Of a stretch of 64,000 bases of DNA, positions 51,479-59,751 are shown piece after piece. Every line of letters starts with the position of its first letter. Within the stretch, counting starts at the first letter, position 1. The position numbers and the translations under genes were made by a program. The notes beneath the pieces were generated by a model, which was not told where the DNA came from, made no database searches, and saw only the letters and a program-made list of their open reading frames with translations. The DNA lies in contig NZ_CP048209.1 of the NCBI RefSeq assembly GCF_010119935.1, positions 5,809,001 to 5,873,000 on the forward strand. Direction: 5' to 3'. Source of the stretch: Paenibacillus lycopersici (GTDB lineage: Bacteria; Bacillota; Bacilli; Paenibacillales; Paenibacillaceae).

Positions 51479-51506
51479 ATTATACCTTGTTTTCGACCGA
51501 TTTCAA
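51479..51506 (-). promoter_or_regulatory. Promoter of YitT-family gene
   Basis: Minus strand TTGAAA (51501-51506), 16 bases, TATAAT (51479-51484), 49 bases before the start codon. Confidence 0.75.
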
Positions 51507-51860
51507 AATCAAAAGCTGATTTAGCTTTCGATTTGGATGCTCTTAATCAGTCTTTCTCCGCTTTCCAATGATTTGATTTAACGTTTCACCTCGATAAACC
51601 GAGAGGAGCGCTTGGTATTATATCGAAGCCCTGGCGTTATCCGGACATAACAAAGACGCTGCCTCAAGCGCAGCGCCTTCTCGTCGTGTATTTCAGTTGA
51701 ATCGCAGTACTCCCGGTCCTGGCATCCCGGTTCGCCGACGCGCCAAGCGCCTCGCCGATGCGCCGAAGCGGGGGCCATCGTCGCGCCCGTATCCCGAGCG
51801 TCAGCAGCTATTCCGGCCGAATGCCTCGGAGGCGCACCGCTGAGCATCGCTAGCCGCGGA
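51507..51860. other. Intergenic region with a terminator-like hairpin
   Basis: No gene is supported. GCGCTGC/GCAGCGT arms at about 51654-51682 followed on the minus strand by CTTTGTT could end the aldolase transcript, though they lie 180 bases beyond its stop. Confidence 0.5.
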
Positions 51861-52790
51861 CTACTGCAGCCCTTTGAATCTCTCCGCGTACGCGCCGCAC
51901 AGCCGGCGCAGCTGCTCGACTTCCAGCCGATTGGTCGCCGTCAGCGTCCGCCCCTGCTGCGTCCGGCAGGATCCATGCGACAAAATCCCTTCCAGCATAA
52001 GATAATACTTGGCGTTCGCGGGATAGAGCTGCTTCTCGATCAAGGAGCTCAGGCTTAAGAAATCGGACAAGCTTCCCGCCTCTTCGCCGCGCTCCCTCCA
52101 ATTCTCCACCAGCCGCACGTACAGCTCCGGATGAAAATTCGCCATAACGCCGCTGTAGCCGACCGCGCCGATCTTCAACGTTTCCAGCAGCGTCGCCGAA
52201 TTGGCGTTGTAAATCCGCAGGCCGCTGCCGTTCACCGCCTCCAGCTTCGCCCGAATGGCGTCGATATCGCAGCTGGTATCCTTCAGAAACCGGAATCGTT
52301 CTTGATCCGCGCACCACTTGATCGTCTTCGGCGTCAGCAGCCGTTTGTACGGATACGGACACTCGTACAAGCCAAGCGTCACATCTTCCGGAAGCTCCGT
52401 CAGCAGCCGTTCGAGCCGCTCGATCCAGACATCGTCGGATTCCTCTTGCGACGCAAGGCGGTTCGTGATCAGCACCAAGGCGTCGATCCCCGTCCCGGCC
52501 ATCGCGTTCAGTTCCTTGACCTGATCCTCGAACGCATCGGAAATATGGCCGGAAGCGATGACGGGCACCCGCCCCGCAGCCGCCTCCTTCACGAAGGAGG
52601 CCAGCGACACGCGCTCCTCCAAGGTCAGATGGAACATCTCGCTGGACTGGCACACCGCGAACAACCCATGCACGCCTCGTTCCACATACCAATCGACCAG
52701 CTTCCCCAGCCCATCGTAATCGATCCGGTTATCGTCCGTGAAGGGCGTGATCATCGTCGGCCACACGCCGCCGTTCATTTCCATCCCCAT
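51861..52790 (-). CDS. Dihydrodipicolinate synthase/N-acetylneuraminate lyase family aldolase
   Basis: A 309-residue TIM-barrel class I aldolase: VWPTMITPFTDDNRIDYDGL, a Schiff-base Lys in RFLKDTSCDIDAI, the Tyr of LGLYECPYPYKRLL, and AVGYSGVMANFHPELYV. Absence of the usual GTTGE motif (here AVCQSSEMF) argues against DapA itself and for a sugar-acid aldolase. The ATG at 52790 follows GGAGGAGAG. It lies 25 bases after a sialidase-like gene, so the pair could process sialic acid or a related acid. Confidence 0.85.
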   Translation of the reverse strand: MGMEMNGGVWPTMITPFTDDNRIDYDGLGKLVDWYVERGVHGLFAVCQSSEMFHLTLEERVSLASFVKEAAAGRVPVIASGHISDAFEDQVKELNAMAGTGIDALVLITNRLASQEESDDVWIERLERLLTELPEDVTLGLYECPYPYKRLLTPKTIKWCADQERFRFLKDTSCDIDAIRAKLEAVNGSGLRIYNANSATLLETLKIGAVGYSGVMANFHPELYVRLVENWRERGEEAGSLSDFLSLSSLIEKQLYPANAKYYLMLEGILSHGSCRTQQGRTLTATNRLEVEQLRRLCGAYAERFKGLQ

Positions 52791-52815
52791 TCGGCTCTCC
52801 TCCTTCTGCATCCCG

Positions 52816-53838
52816 TTACGCATCCAGCGTTAATTTCCAATAGGCGATTCTGTCCCGCTTCCACGTGTACGTCAGGTGCAGCTCGCTGCCCGCGGAGACG
52901 ATCGCCGGATACGAGTATTCGCCCGGCTCGCTCTCCAGCACGAACTCGTCCCCCCACGTCAAGCCGTTATCGGCCGAGAAGCGCACGACGAGCGGCGTCC
53001 GCGGGCTTTCCGTCGAATAGCCTTGGACGGGGTTGAAGACCAGCGCCAGCTTGCCGTCGTCCATCCGCGTCACGTCGATGCCGCTGTTGTTATTCGGCAG
53101 CGGTGTCGGGTATGCCCGGCACCATGTCCGCCCGATATCCGCCGAATCGCTGCGGTAGATCCAGCCCTCGGTGCTGCGCAGCAGCATATGCACGCGTTCG
53201 CCGCCCGAGGACCACAAGGTCGGCTGAATGAGCCCCTTGGCGAACCAATGCTCCGTGCCCACCAGAGACGCCACATCCATCGGCACAAGCTCGCTCATCG
53301 TCCACGTCTGTCCGTTGTCGCGCGACAGGTCGACGAACGCTTCCCACAGCTGCTTCCCGGGCGCGTCGGGATCATGCCGCTCCACCGAAGCCGGAGCCGC
53401 GATCGTCCCGTCCGGCAGCGTGATCGGCTTGTTCCGCACCGGTCCGCGGCCTCCGATATCCCCGGGTACCATCTCCCGCGGCTCCGTCCAAGTAAGCCCG
53501 CCGTCCTCGGAGCGGCAGACGCGCGTGAACCAGTCCGTAATCTCGTGGCCCACTTTGTAGAATAGCGTCAACGCCTTCCCCTGGGCGAACAGGACCGGGT
53601 TCCAGTGGGCAATGCCCTCCTCGTCCGCCGCTTTATACGGCGCCGACCAGACGCCGCCTTCGCGCCTGGACATCCAGACCGCCACGTCGCTGGATTTCTC
53701 GTGCTTCCCGGCGAACCATGCCGCGACCGCCTCTCCGTTCGGCAGCACCGCGATCGTCGATGCATGGCTGCTCTGGAACGGCTGACCGCCCTTGAATACA
53801 AATTGTTTCTCCGCCGTAATCCGCATCTTCTTCTCCAT
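52816..53838 (-). CDS. Sialidase-like BNR-repeat protein
   Basis: A 340-residue six-bladed propeller protein with Asp-box/BNR-type signatures SEDGGLTWTEP, SRDNGQTWTMS, SADNGLTWGDE, and SADIGRTWCRA and basic residues for carboxylate binding (FQSSHASTIAVLPNG). No signal peptide is visible, so it is probably cytoplasmic. Start at 53838 after GAGAGGAAAC. It sits between a broken AraC regulator and an aldolase gene, a catabolic unit for sialic acid-like or uronic substrates; true substrate unknown. Confidence 0.87.
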   Translation of the reverse strand: MEKKMRITAEKQFVFKGGQPFQSSHASTIAVLPNGEAVAAWFAGKHEKSSDVAVWMSRREGGVWSAPYKAADEEGIAHWNPVLFAQGKALTLFYKVGHEITDWFTRVCRSEDGGLTWTEPREMVPGDIGGRGPVRNKPITLPDGTIAAPASVERHDPDAPGKQLWEAFVDLSRDNGQTWTMSELVPMDVASLVGTEHWFAKGLIQPTLWSSGGERVHMLLRSTEGWIYRSDSADIGRTWCRAYPTPLPNNNSGIDVTRMDDGKLALVFNPVQGYSTESPRTPLVVRFSADNGLTWGDEFVLESEPGEYSYPAIVSAGSELHLTYTWKRDRIAYWKLTLDA

Positions 53839-53846
53839 GTTTCCTC

Positions 53847-54318
53847 TCACGCTCCGTCTGAGTGTAGTGGCCGTTCGCCGCGATCCTTGAATTCCTGCCG
53901 GTACTGGTTCGGCGATTTCCCTTCCAGCTTCTTGAACGTCCGCAGGAACGTCGTCCGGTTGTAGAACCCGGCTTTCTCCGATATTTCGTTCACGGTGAAC
54001 GCGGAATCCCGCAGCAGCTCCTTCGCCAGCCGAATGCGGAGCTCGCTGATATAGTCCGATAGATTCGTATTGTAATGCTCCTTGAACACCCGGGACACGT
54101 ACTTCACGGATACGCCCATCTTGTCGGCGATATGCTCCAGATGCACGTCCATCGTATAGTGCTCTTCCACGTACTGCTTGATCGTCTGCGCTAGCGCGCC
54201 CGACTTGTAGGAGGCTGGCTTCGCGCTGAAGGCGAGATCGATGAGCGGATTCGTTCCAACGAATTAACTTTACAACATTTTCCTGCAGTGCGGACAGCTT
54301 CAACGAAATATCCTTCAT
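53847..54318 (-). pseudogene. Frameshifted, N-terminally truncated AraC-family regulator
   Basis: An ATG at 54318 with GGAGAGAACG upstream opens a short frame (MKDISLKLSALQENVVKLI). After about 23 codons the coding potential moves to the next frame, which reads NPLIDLAFSAKPASYKSGAL and on to a complete AraC helix-turn-helix (VHLEHIADKMGVSVKYVSRVF, FTVNEISEKAGFYNRTTFLRTF) ending at 53847. One base is in excess near 54250-54270. The large N-terminal sensor part normally found in such regulators is absent. It lies nine bases upstream of the sialidase-like gene. Confidence 0.7.
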
Positions 54319-54500
54319 CGTTCTCTCCTTCGGTGAACGCCGGCGCCAGGCTCGGCGCATAATAGGCGCCCGAGTCGCAATCAGCTTCTCACCCCAGCTC
54401 ACGAAATCCGGCGAAGAGCTACGCGCCATCGGGCCTAGGCGTTCGCGAGCCCCCTTCGGATCCCTCATCCTAGAGAATAAATCCTATGACGGGTAAAATG

Positions 54501-54527
54501 AAAAAACCAGACGCTCAGCGCCTGGCT
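54501..54527 (-). terminator. Terminator of small membrane protein gene
   Basis: CCAGACGC and GCGCCTGG arms followed on the minus strand by TTTTTTCATTTT. Confidence 0.85.
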
Positions 54528-54575
54528 TCTCCGATCTACCCGTCTATTCGCCGCCTGCCCGCATACGGCGAACAG

Positions 54576-54731
54576 TCAAAACTTCGGAAAAACATAATGA
54601 ATCAGCACGTACAACAAGCCGAAAAAAATGACGATGTAAGCCGCGTATTTAATAAACGTTGCCGCCACCATGCTGGAGTCCGATCTTTGCTCGATATGAC
54701 GCTCCTCCACGTTAATGTCCCGGTGTGCCAT
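54576..54731 (-). CDS. Small single-span membrane protein
   Basis: A 51-residue protein: a charged N-terminus (AHRDINVEERHIEQR) and one membrane span (IKYAAYIVIFFGLLYVLIHY) near the C-terminus. GGAGCG lies upstream of the ATG at 54731. No named family is recognised. A good terminator follows, which supports a real gene. Neighbours are spore-type genes, so a sporulation role is possible. Confidence 0.7.
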   Translation of the reverse strand: MAHRDINVEERHIEQRSDSSMVAATFIKYAAYIVIFFGLLYVLIHYVFPKF

Positions 54732-54860
54732 TTCGCATCGCGCTCCTTTCCGTTTCGGTCCGCGGTGTCTGCCGCCGCTAAGTAGCATTACCCGTCCGCC
54801 CCGGACATCAATCATTGTCCGATCCCGCCGCGCGCACCCGGCTCCCGCTCTCCTGGCAAA

Positions 54861-54893
54861 AAGACCCCGGCGCCGCAACGGCATCGGGGTCTT
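54861..54893 (-). terminator. Terminator of sspH-type gene
   Basis: AAGACCCC and GGGGTCTT with a GC-rich loop that can extend pairing, followed on the minus strand by TTTTTG. Confidence 0.85.
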
Positions 54894-54918
54894 CGTCATT
54901 CCTGCTGCTGCATAGGCC

Positions 54919-55107
54919 TTATTCTTGACCCTCTTCGGTCAAGCGGTCGCAGGAAACGGTCTGCGTGTTGAGCGGGTCGGAGCCGACCTGCACCGTCGCC
55001 ATGCCGTTCGTCTCGTCCACGTTCTCGATCCAGACCGACTTGTCGCCCAGATGGACGGCAAACGTATCCTTCGAGTTGTAAATCTCCATCGCGCGTTTCG
55101 TGTCCAT
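54919..55107 (-). CDS. sspH: H-type small acid-soluble spore protein
   Basis: A 62-residue protein with the SspH pattern: MDTKRAMEIYNSKDTFAVHL, VWIENVDETNGMATVQV and a tail TVSCDRLTEEGQE. H-type SASPs are minor spore-core proteins made in the forespore; the family core (VWI..V......V........ V.V..L.E) is readable. Ribosome site GGAGTAACC precedes the ATG. It begins two bases after the stop of the 61-residue gene upstream and probably shares its transcript. Confidence 0.85.
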   Translation of the reverse strand: MDTKRAMEIYNSKDTFAVHLGDKSVWIENVDETNGMATVQVGSDPLNTQTVSCDRLTEEGQE

Positions 55108-55109
55108 GG

Positions 55110-55295
55110 TTACTCCTTCGATTCGATGACCATCGTATCCGTGGTGGATTCTTCGATCAGTCCGTTGTTCAACGTTACCGTTCCGCCGCCCAACCCTTCA
55201 TTTATCATCCGGTCGATGTCCATGAAATAGTCGTCGCGTCCTTCGTGCTTCTTGTCGTTGTTGGACCCTGTCGGGGAATTGCCCGCTTCGCTCAT
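55110..55295 (-). CDS. Hypothetical 61-residue protein cotranscribed with sspH
   Basis: A soluble, acidic protein (DDYFMDIDRMINEGLGGGTV, IEESTTDTMVIESKE) with a polar N-terminus; no family recognised. GGAGGCGGAAGGG precedes the ATG at 55295. A forespore-type promoter TGCATG-18-CATATTT (55337-55367) lies upstream and sspH follows two bases after the stop, which together suggest a spore protein. Confidence 0.7.
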   Translation of the reverse strand: MSEAGNSPTGSNNDKKHEGRDDYFMDIDRMINEGLGGGTVTLNNGLIEESTTDTMVIESKE

Positions 55296-55336
55296 CCCTT
55301 CCGCCTCCTTTAGATGATTGATGGTTGTGCTAACGA

Positions 55337-55367
55337 AAATATGCCCGGCACAGCTTAATTTCATGCA
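55337..55367 (-). promoter_or_regulatory. Candidate SigG-type promoter of the sspH unit
   Basis: Minus strand TGCATG (55362-55367), 18 bases, CATATTT (55337-55343), close to the forespore sigma-G pattern TGMATA-17/18-CATANTA. Confidence 0.45.
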
Positions 55368-55505
55368 TTCGGGGGAAAACTGGACAGTAGAGGAAGCTTG
55401 ATCCGACTTTCGAACAGCAGCCGCCATTTGAACCAATACCGTGAAGGCTGCATTTCCCGGCCAGCGTCGTGAAACGCAAACCAATCACCTTAGGAGGAAT
55501 GATTC

Positions 55506-56429
55506 ATGCATACCGTCTGGAAAGGCGCCATCAGCTTCGGCCTCGTGCACGTGCCGGTCAAAATGTTTTCCGCCACCGAGGACAAGGACATCGCGATGAA
55601 GCTCATTCACCGCCCTTGCGGCAGCAACGTATCGTATATCCGCAAATGCCCGACCTGCGAGGTCGAGGTCGACTGGGACAATATCGTCAAAGGCTACGAA
55701 TACGAGAAGGGACGCTACGTCCTGTTCGAGAAGGACGAGCTGGAGCAGCTGTCCGGCGAGGCGACGAAGACGATCACGATTCTGGACTTCGTCGCGCTGG
55801 AGGACATCGACCCGATTTATTTCCAGAAGACGTACTATCTCTCGCCCGATCAGGCCGGCGGCAACGCCTATAATCTGCTGATGGAAGCGATGCGCCAATC
55901 CGGCCGCATCGGCATCGCCAAAGTATCGATCCGTTCCAAGAGCTCGCTCGCGGCCATCCGCATCATCGACGACTGCCTGGCGATGGAGACGATTTTCTAT
56001 CCCGACGAAATCCGGCCGGTCAGCCAGGTGCCGGGGCTGCCGGACAGCGTCAACGTGAACGAGAAGGAGCTCATGATGGCGCGCATGCTGATCGAGCAGC
56101 TGTCCACGCCGTTCGAGCCCGCCAAGTATACGGACGATTACCGCGCGCGGCTGATGGATCTGATCCAGCACAAAATCGCCGGCGAGGAGGTTTCGGTGGC
56201 GCCGGAAGCGCAGAAGACGAACGTGCTCGATCTGATGGCCGCGCTGCAGGCCAGCCTCGAGGCGGTCAAGCTGCCGCCGAACGCGCCCGGCGGGCTCGAT
56301 ACGAACGCGGCCGGCACGATGCCGCCGGCGCCGGCCCAGCCTGCCGCCGACGGCGCGGGCAGCGAAGTCGTCGCCAAAGTGAAAACGCCGCGCGCCCGCA
56401 AAACGAAGAAGGAAGAAACGGTGTCCTAA
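55506..56429 (+). CDS. ku: Ku protein for non-homologous end joining
   Basis: A 307-residue bacterial Ku. The core beta-barrel (MHTVWKGAISFGLVHVPVKM, LIHRPCGSNVSYIRKCPTC, FVALEDIDPIYFQKTYYL) encircles DNA ends; a C-terminal Ala/Pro tail with a basic end (KTPRARKTKKEE) helps recruit LigD. AGGAGG lies seven bases before the ATG. The gene is followed without a gap by ligase and polymerase genes, a complete NHEJ operon, and diverges from spore genes, in keeping with repair during germination. Confidence 0.97.
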   Translation: MHTVWKGAISFGLVHVPVKMFSATEDKDIAMKLIHRPCGSNVSYIRKCPTCEVEVDWDNIVKGYEYEKGRYVLFEKDELEQLSGEATKTITILDFVALEDIDPIYFQKTYYLSPDQAGGNAYNLLMEAMRQSGRIGIAKVSIRSKSSLAAIRIIDDCLAMETIFYPDEIRPVSQVPGLPDSVNVNEKELMMARMLIEQLSTPFEPAKYTDDYRARLMDLIQHKIAGEEVSVAPEAQKTNVLDLMAALQASLEAVKLPPNAPGGLDTNAAGTMPPAPAQPAADGAGSEVVAKVKTPRARKTKKEETVS

Positions 56430-57485
56430 ATGGAGCAGCTATCGCCGCAGCCGGCGCCGGATGACCGGCCTCCGGCACTCGAACCGCCCGCCGGCTTCGA
56501 TCTCCCGACGCTGCCGGCGGAGCCGATGGCGCCGGTCTCTTCGGAGAGCCTTCCGTCCGGAAGCGATTGGGGCTTCCAGCTCAAGTGGGACGGCATTCGC
56601 ATTCTGGCCCGAATGAACGGGCACGGGCAAGCGGAGCTGTTCTCCCGGAAGCTGTACGCGAAGAACGCCGTCTATCCGGAAATCGCCGCGCTGCTGGAAG
56701 CCAAAGCGGCCGATTGGGGCCCTTGCCTGCTCGACGGCGAAGTCGTCTGGTGGGACGGCATCCGGCCGAATTTCCAGCAGGTGCTGAAGCGCGAGCGGTC
56801 GCTCGGCGCCCGGCAGCAGCAGCCTGTCGCCGCAGGCCAGGAAGGAAAGACAGCGGCACCGGGCAATCCCGCGGGCATTGCGGGCGGGCTGGTCTACGTG
56901 CTGTTCGACCTGCTGGCCGACAGTACCGGCGATCTGCGCCAGCTTCCCTATGAGGAGCGCCATCGCCGCTTAACCGCCCTATGCGGCGGCAGCGACCCGC
57001 GCGTCTTCGTCACGGACTTGTTCCGGGACGGGGAGGCGCTCTGGTCGTGGGTGGAGACGAACCGCTGGGAAGGCGTCGTCAGCAAGCGGCTGTCAAGCCC
57101 TTACCGCGAAGACAAGAAGCATCGCGACTGGCTGAAGAAGAAAGTCGCGCTCGTGCTCGATGTCGACATCGTCGGGCTGAAATGGCGCAGCGGCGTCATA
57201 GCCAGCCTCATTATGGAACTAGGCGGCAGTTACTTCGGCAGCGTCTCGCTCGGGCTGAACGACGCGCTGCGCAGCGTGCTTGCGTCCACCTTCCGTCCGC
57301 CGCATGCCCCTATAACCGTCGTTCCTTGTCCGTTTCCCGATCTGCCGGAAGACTTGAAGAACGAGGACATCCAATGGCTGTCCATACCGTTCCGCTGCCG
57401 CGTCACCGGCCTGGAGCTGACCAACGCCGGCCAGCTTCGCCATCCGAAGCTGGTAACCTTCCTGCCGAAGGAGCCGCTGTCATGA
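56430..57485 (+). CDS. ATP-dependent DNA ligase (LigD ligase module)
   Basis: A 351-residue stand-alone ligase with the nucleotidyl motif FQLKWDGIRIL (adenylated Lys), LLDGEVVWWDG, YVLFDLLADSTGDL, WEGVVSKRLSSPY and HRDWLKKKVAL, ending in an OB-fold region. Its ATG directly follows the ku stop (TAAATGG). In many bacteria ligase and polymerase are one LigD chain; here they are separate, and no phosphoesterase domain is seen. A ribosome site is not obvious, so coupling to ku is likely. Confidence 0.94.
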   Translation: MEQLSPQPAPDDRPPALEPPAGFDLPTLPAEPMAPVSSESLPSGSDWGFQLKWDGIRILARMNGHGQAELFSRKLYAKNAVYPEIAALLEAKAADWGPCLLDGEVVWWDGIRPNFQQVLKRERSLGARQQQPVAAGQEGKTAAPGNPAGIAGGLVYVLFDLLADSTGDLRQLPYEERHRRLTALCGGSDPRVFVTDLFRDGEALWSWVETNRWEGVVSKRLSSPYREDKKHRDWLKKKVALVLDVDIVGLKWRSGVIASLIMELGGSYFGSVSLGLNDALRSVLASTFRPPHAPITVVPCPFPDLPEDLKNEDIQWLSIPFRCRVTGLELTNAGQLRHPKLVTFLPKEPLS

Positions 57486-58381
57486 GCCCCTCCGTCAAAG
57501 GCACGATCGTCGTCGAGGGGCAGGAGCTGACGATCAGCAACCCGGAGAAGCTGCTGTGGCCGGAGATGGGCATTACGAAAGCCGTCTTCCTGCAGCGGCT
57601 TGCCGCCCTCTCGCCATGGCTGCTCAAGCATTGCCAGGACCGGCTGCTGACAACGATTCGCTATCCCGACGGCGTGACCGGCAAATCGTTCTACCAGAAG
57701 AACTGCCCGACGCCCGCGCCGGACTTCGTCGAGACGGTGCAGAGCGACAGCATCGCTTACGTCAAGCTGACCTCGCTGCCCGTGCTGCTGTGGCTCGGCA
57801 ATCTGGCCTGCCTGGAATACCATGCTTCCTTCGACCGGATCAGCGACCCCGCTCATCCGACGGAATGGGTGCTCGATCTCGATCCGTCGCTGGAAGAGGA
57901 GCCGCGCATCATGGAAGCCGCGCTGCTGACCGGCGATCTGCTGCGGTCGCTCGGCATCGCGTCCACGCCGAAGACGTCCGGCGCTACGGGCATCCAGATT
58001 ATTATCCCGCTCGTGAAGGACCTTACCTTCGACGAGCTGCGGCGCATCGGCGAGTTCGTCGGCGCTTATTTATCGGACAAGCATCCGAAGCTGTTCACGA
58101 TCGAGCGGCTCAAGAAGCATCGCGGCGACTTGATTTACGTCGATTATTTGCAGCACTATCAGGGCAAAACGATCATCGCCCCCTACTCGCCCAGGGCGCG
58201 CGCCGGCGCCAGCGTCTCCACGCCGCTGCACTGGGACGAGGTGCGGCGGAATGCGGCCATCACGGATTTCCACCTCCTCAACATCGAGGACCGGCTGAAC
58301 CGCGAGGGCGATCTGCTGGATCAAGTGCCGGCGCAGTCGCTGCGGCCGATTCTATCGTTTATCGGGATGGGCCGCGGCTAG
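57482..58381 (+). CDS. NHEJ primase-polymerase (LigD polymerase module)
   Basis: A 299-residue archaeo-eukaryotic primase-type polymerase that fills gaps at joined ends. Motifs: ISNPEKLLWPEMGITKAVFL, the metal-binding WVLDLDPS (two Asp), SGATGIQIIIPL, and FTIERLKKHRGDLIYVDYLQ. ATG overlaps the ligase stop (ATGA), so the three genes are coupled. Confidence 0.95.
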   Translation: MSPSVKGTIVVEGQELTISNPEKLLWPEMGITKAVFLQRLAALSPWLLKHCQDRLLTTIRYPDGVTGKSFYQKNCPTPAPDFVETVQSDSIAYVKLTSLPVLLWLGNLACLEYHASFDRISDPAHPTEWVLDLDPSLEEEPRIMEAALLTGDLLRSLGIASTPKTSGATGIQIIIPLVKDLTFDELRRIGEFVGAYLSDKHPKLFTIERLKKHRGDLIYVDYLQHYQGKTIIAPYSPRARAGASVSTPLHWDEVRRNAAITDFHLLNIEDRLNREGDLLDQVPAQSLRPILSFIGMGRG

Positions 58382-58663
58382 CCGCGGCCCTTCGTCTGTG
58401 CGGCCGCTCCCTCTTCCCTGCTCCCAAGCCTCTAGCTCCTCGCTTCAAAAGGGTTCTTCGCTTCAAACGTTCTGCCCCCGCTCCGCCGAGAAATTCTATA
58501 ATTGACTGTTGGTCCGGCATTGCATACAGTTGACTCAATCCGCTTTGGATGATATTGACATCGCCGCTTTGCGGTTATTTTGCGCCCGCTAGCAGCCTTA
58601 TCGAATGCAAGACACTCCGTTCTATGACGGAAACGATCAGGAACCCGGAAAGGAAGATGAACC
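58382..58663. other. Intergenic region without recognised gene
   Basis: The spacer following the repair operon has neither a convincing coding frame nor a clear hairpin that I can support; it includes an AGGAAG motif near 58651 that may be the ribosome site of the next gene. Confidence 0.5.
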
Positions 58664-58699
58664 ATACTGACAATCGATCGGACATCGCTTCTGCGCGCA

Positions 58700-59662
58700 T
58701 TGTCTGCACTGACCGGAGCATCCGTCGCGGATGCCGGCTATGAGACGGAAACGCTGCAGGGCGGTACGCTTGGAGAGGTATGCCGCGTTAGCGGAACTGC
58801 AGTAACGGAGGATGGCGAGCGGCCCTATGCGCTGGTCGTCAAGACGCAGCGCCGATGGGAGCGCCATGGCGATCCCCAATGCTGGCGGCGGGAGCATGAT
58901 CTGTACGCCGCGAACATCGTCGACGATTTTCCCGGTCCTATCAAGCTCCCCCGCTGTCTGCTCCTGGAGGAAGAGGACGGACTGACCCGCATCTGGATGG
59001 AATACGTCGAAGGCGCTACGGGCACGCGGCTGCAGATTGACGAGCTGGCTCTTGCGGCAGAGCGGCTCGGCAGCTTCCAGGGGGCCTTCCACCTGAAGGG
59101 CCGGAAGGATTGGGCGGTGCCGCGAGGGTATCCGGCCGTGCGCTCCAGCTATGATCTCTATCAAATTATTTTGGCCGGGCGGCTGCGCGAGTCCATTGCC
59201 GGCTTCCCCGATGCATTGCGGCATATCCTGAACGGCTATGCGGATCGTGCCGCTGACTTGATGGACGCGTTCGACGCGCTTCCGCTCACGCTCTGCCAAG
59301 GGGACGTTCACCAGGATAATATCATTCTGCGAGAAGAAGCGAACGGTACGGCGGTCTATCTGATCGACTGGGATTGTGCCGGGTATGGCCGGATGGGCGA
59401 AGATGCGGTCGACATGCTCATGGAAGCTTTCGTCTATTCGGACAGGGAAGTTTCCTTGCTGCCCGCGTACCGCCGGCGCATCATCGACAGCTACTGCGCG
59501 GGCGCGAGGACGCAAGGCGCGGACTTCGAACTGAACGATTCGCGCGTGCGGGAGCTGAGCGCCCTAGCCTGGGGCTTCCGCGTCGCGACCCGCTATCTGG
59601 AAGCCGGCGATGAAGGCACTCGGCGGCGCTGCGTCGAAATTTTGCATGCGATGCTCGCTTAA
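58700..59662 (+). CDS. Aminoglycoside phosphotransferase-like kinase
   Basis: A 320-residue APH/choline kinase-fold protein: ALVVKTQRRWERHGD with ATP-binding Lys, IWMEYVEGATGTRLQ hinge, catalytic loop LTLCQGDVHQDNIILRE and metal-binding VYLIDWDCAGYGRMGED. It phosphorylates a small hydroxyl compound, substrate unknown. TTG at 58700 has no ribosome site. In-frame sequence continues upstream as LTIDRTSLLRA to CTG 58667 or ATA 58664 with AGGAAG seven to ten bases before, so a non-standard start is possible (stop at 58658). Confidence 0.82.
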   Translation: MSALTGASVADAGYETETLQGGTLGEVCRVSGTAVTEDGERPYALVVKTQRRWERHGDPQCWRREHDLYAANIVDDFPGPIKLPRCLLLEEEDGLTRIWMEYVEGATGTRLQIDELALAAERLGSFQGAFHLKGRKDWAVPRGYPAVRSSYDLYQIILAGRLRESIAGFPDALRHILNGYADRAADLMDAFDALPLTLCQGDVHQDNIILREEANGTAVYLIDWDCAGYGRMGEDAVDMLMEAFVYSDREVSLLPAYRRRIIDSYCAGARTQGADFELNDSRVRELSALAWGFRVATRYLEAGDEGTRRRCVEILHAMLA

Positions 59663-59751
59663 CTGAGCTATGATAGACGTCATGGAAGTAAATTTTGGAA
59701 CGTACCTCCTGTACGCTTCTATCAACTGCCCAGGGAGAGTGTATTTTCCGT

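Noticed and set aside
51861..52790. dapA (lysine pathway)
   Set aside because: The conserved substrate motif of DapA is replaced by AVCQSSEMF and the neighbour is a sialidase-like gene.
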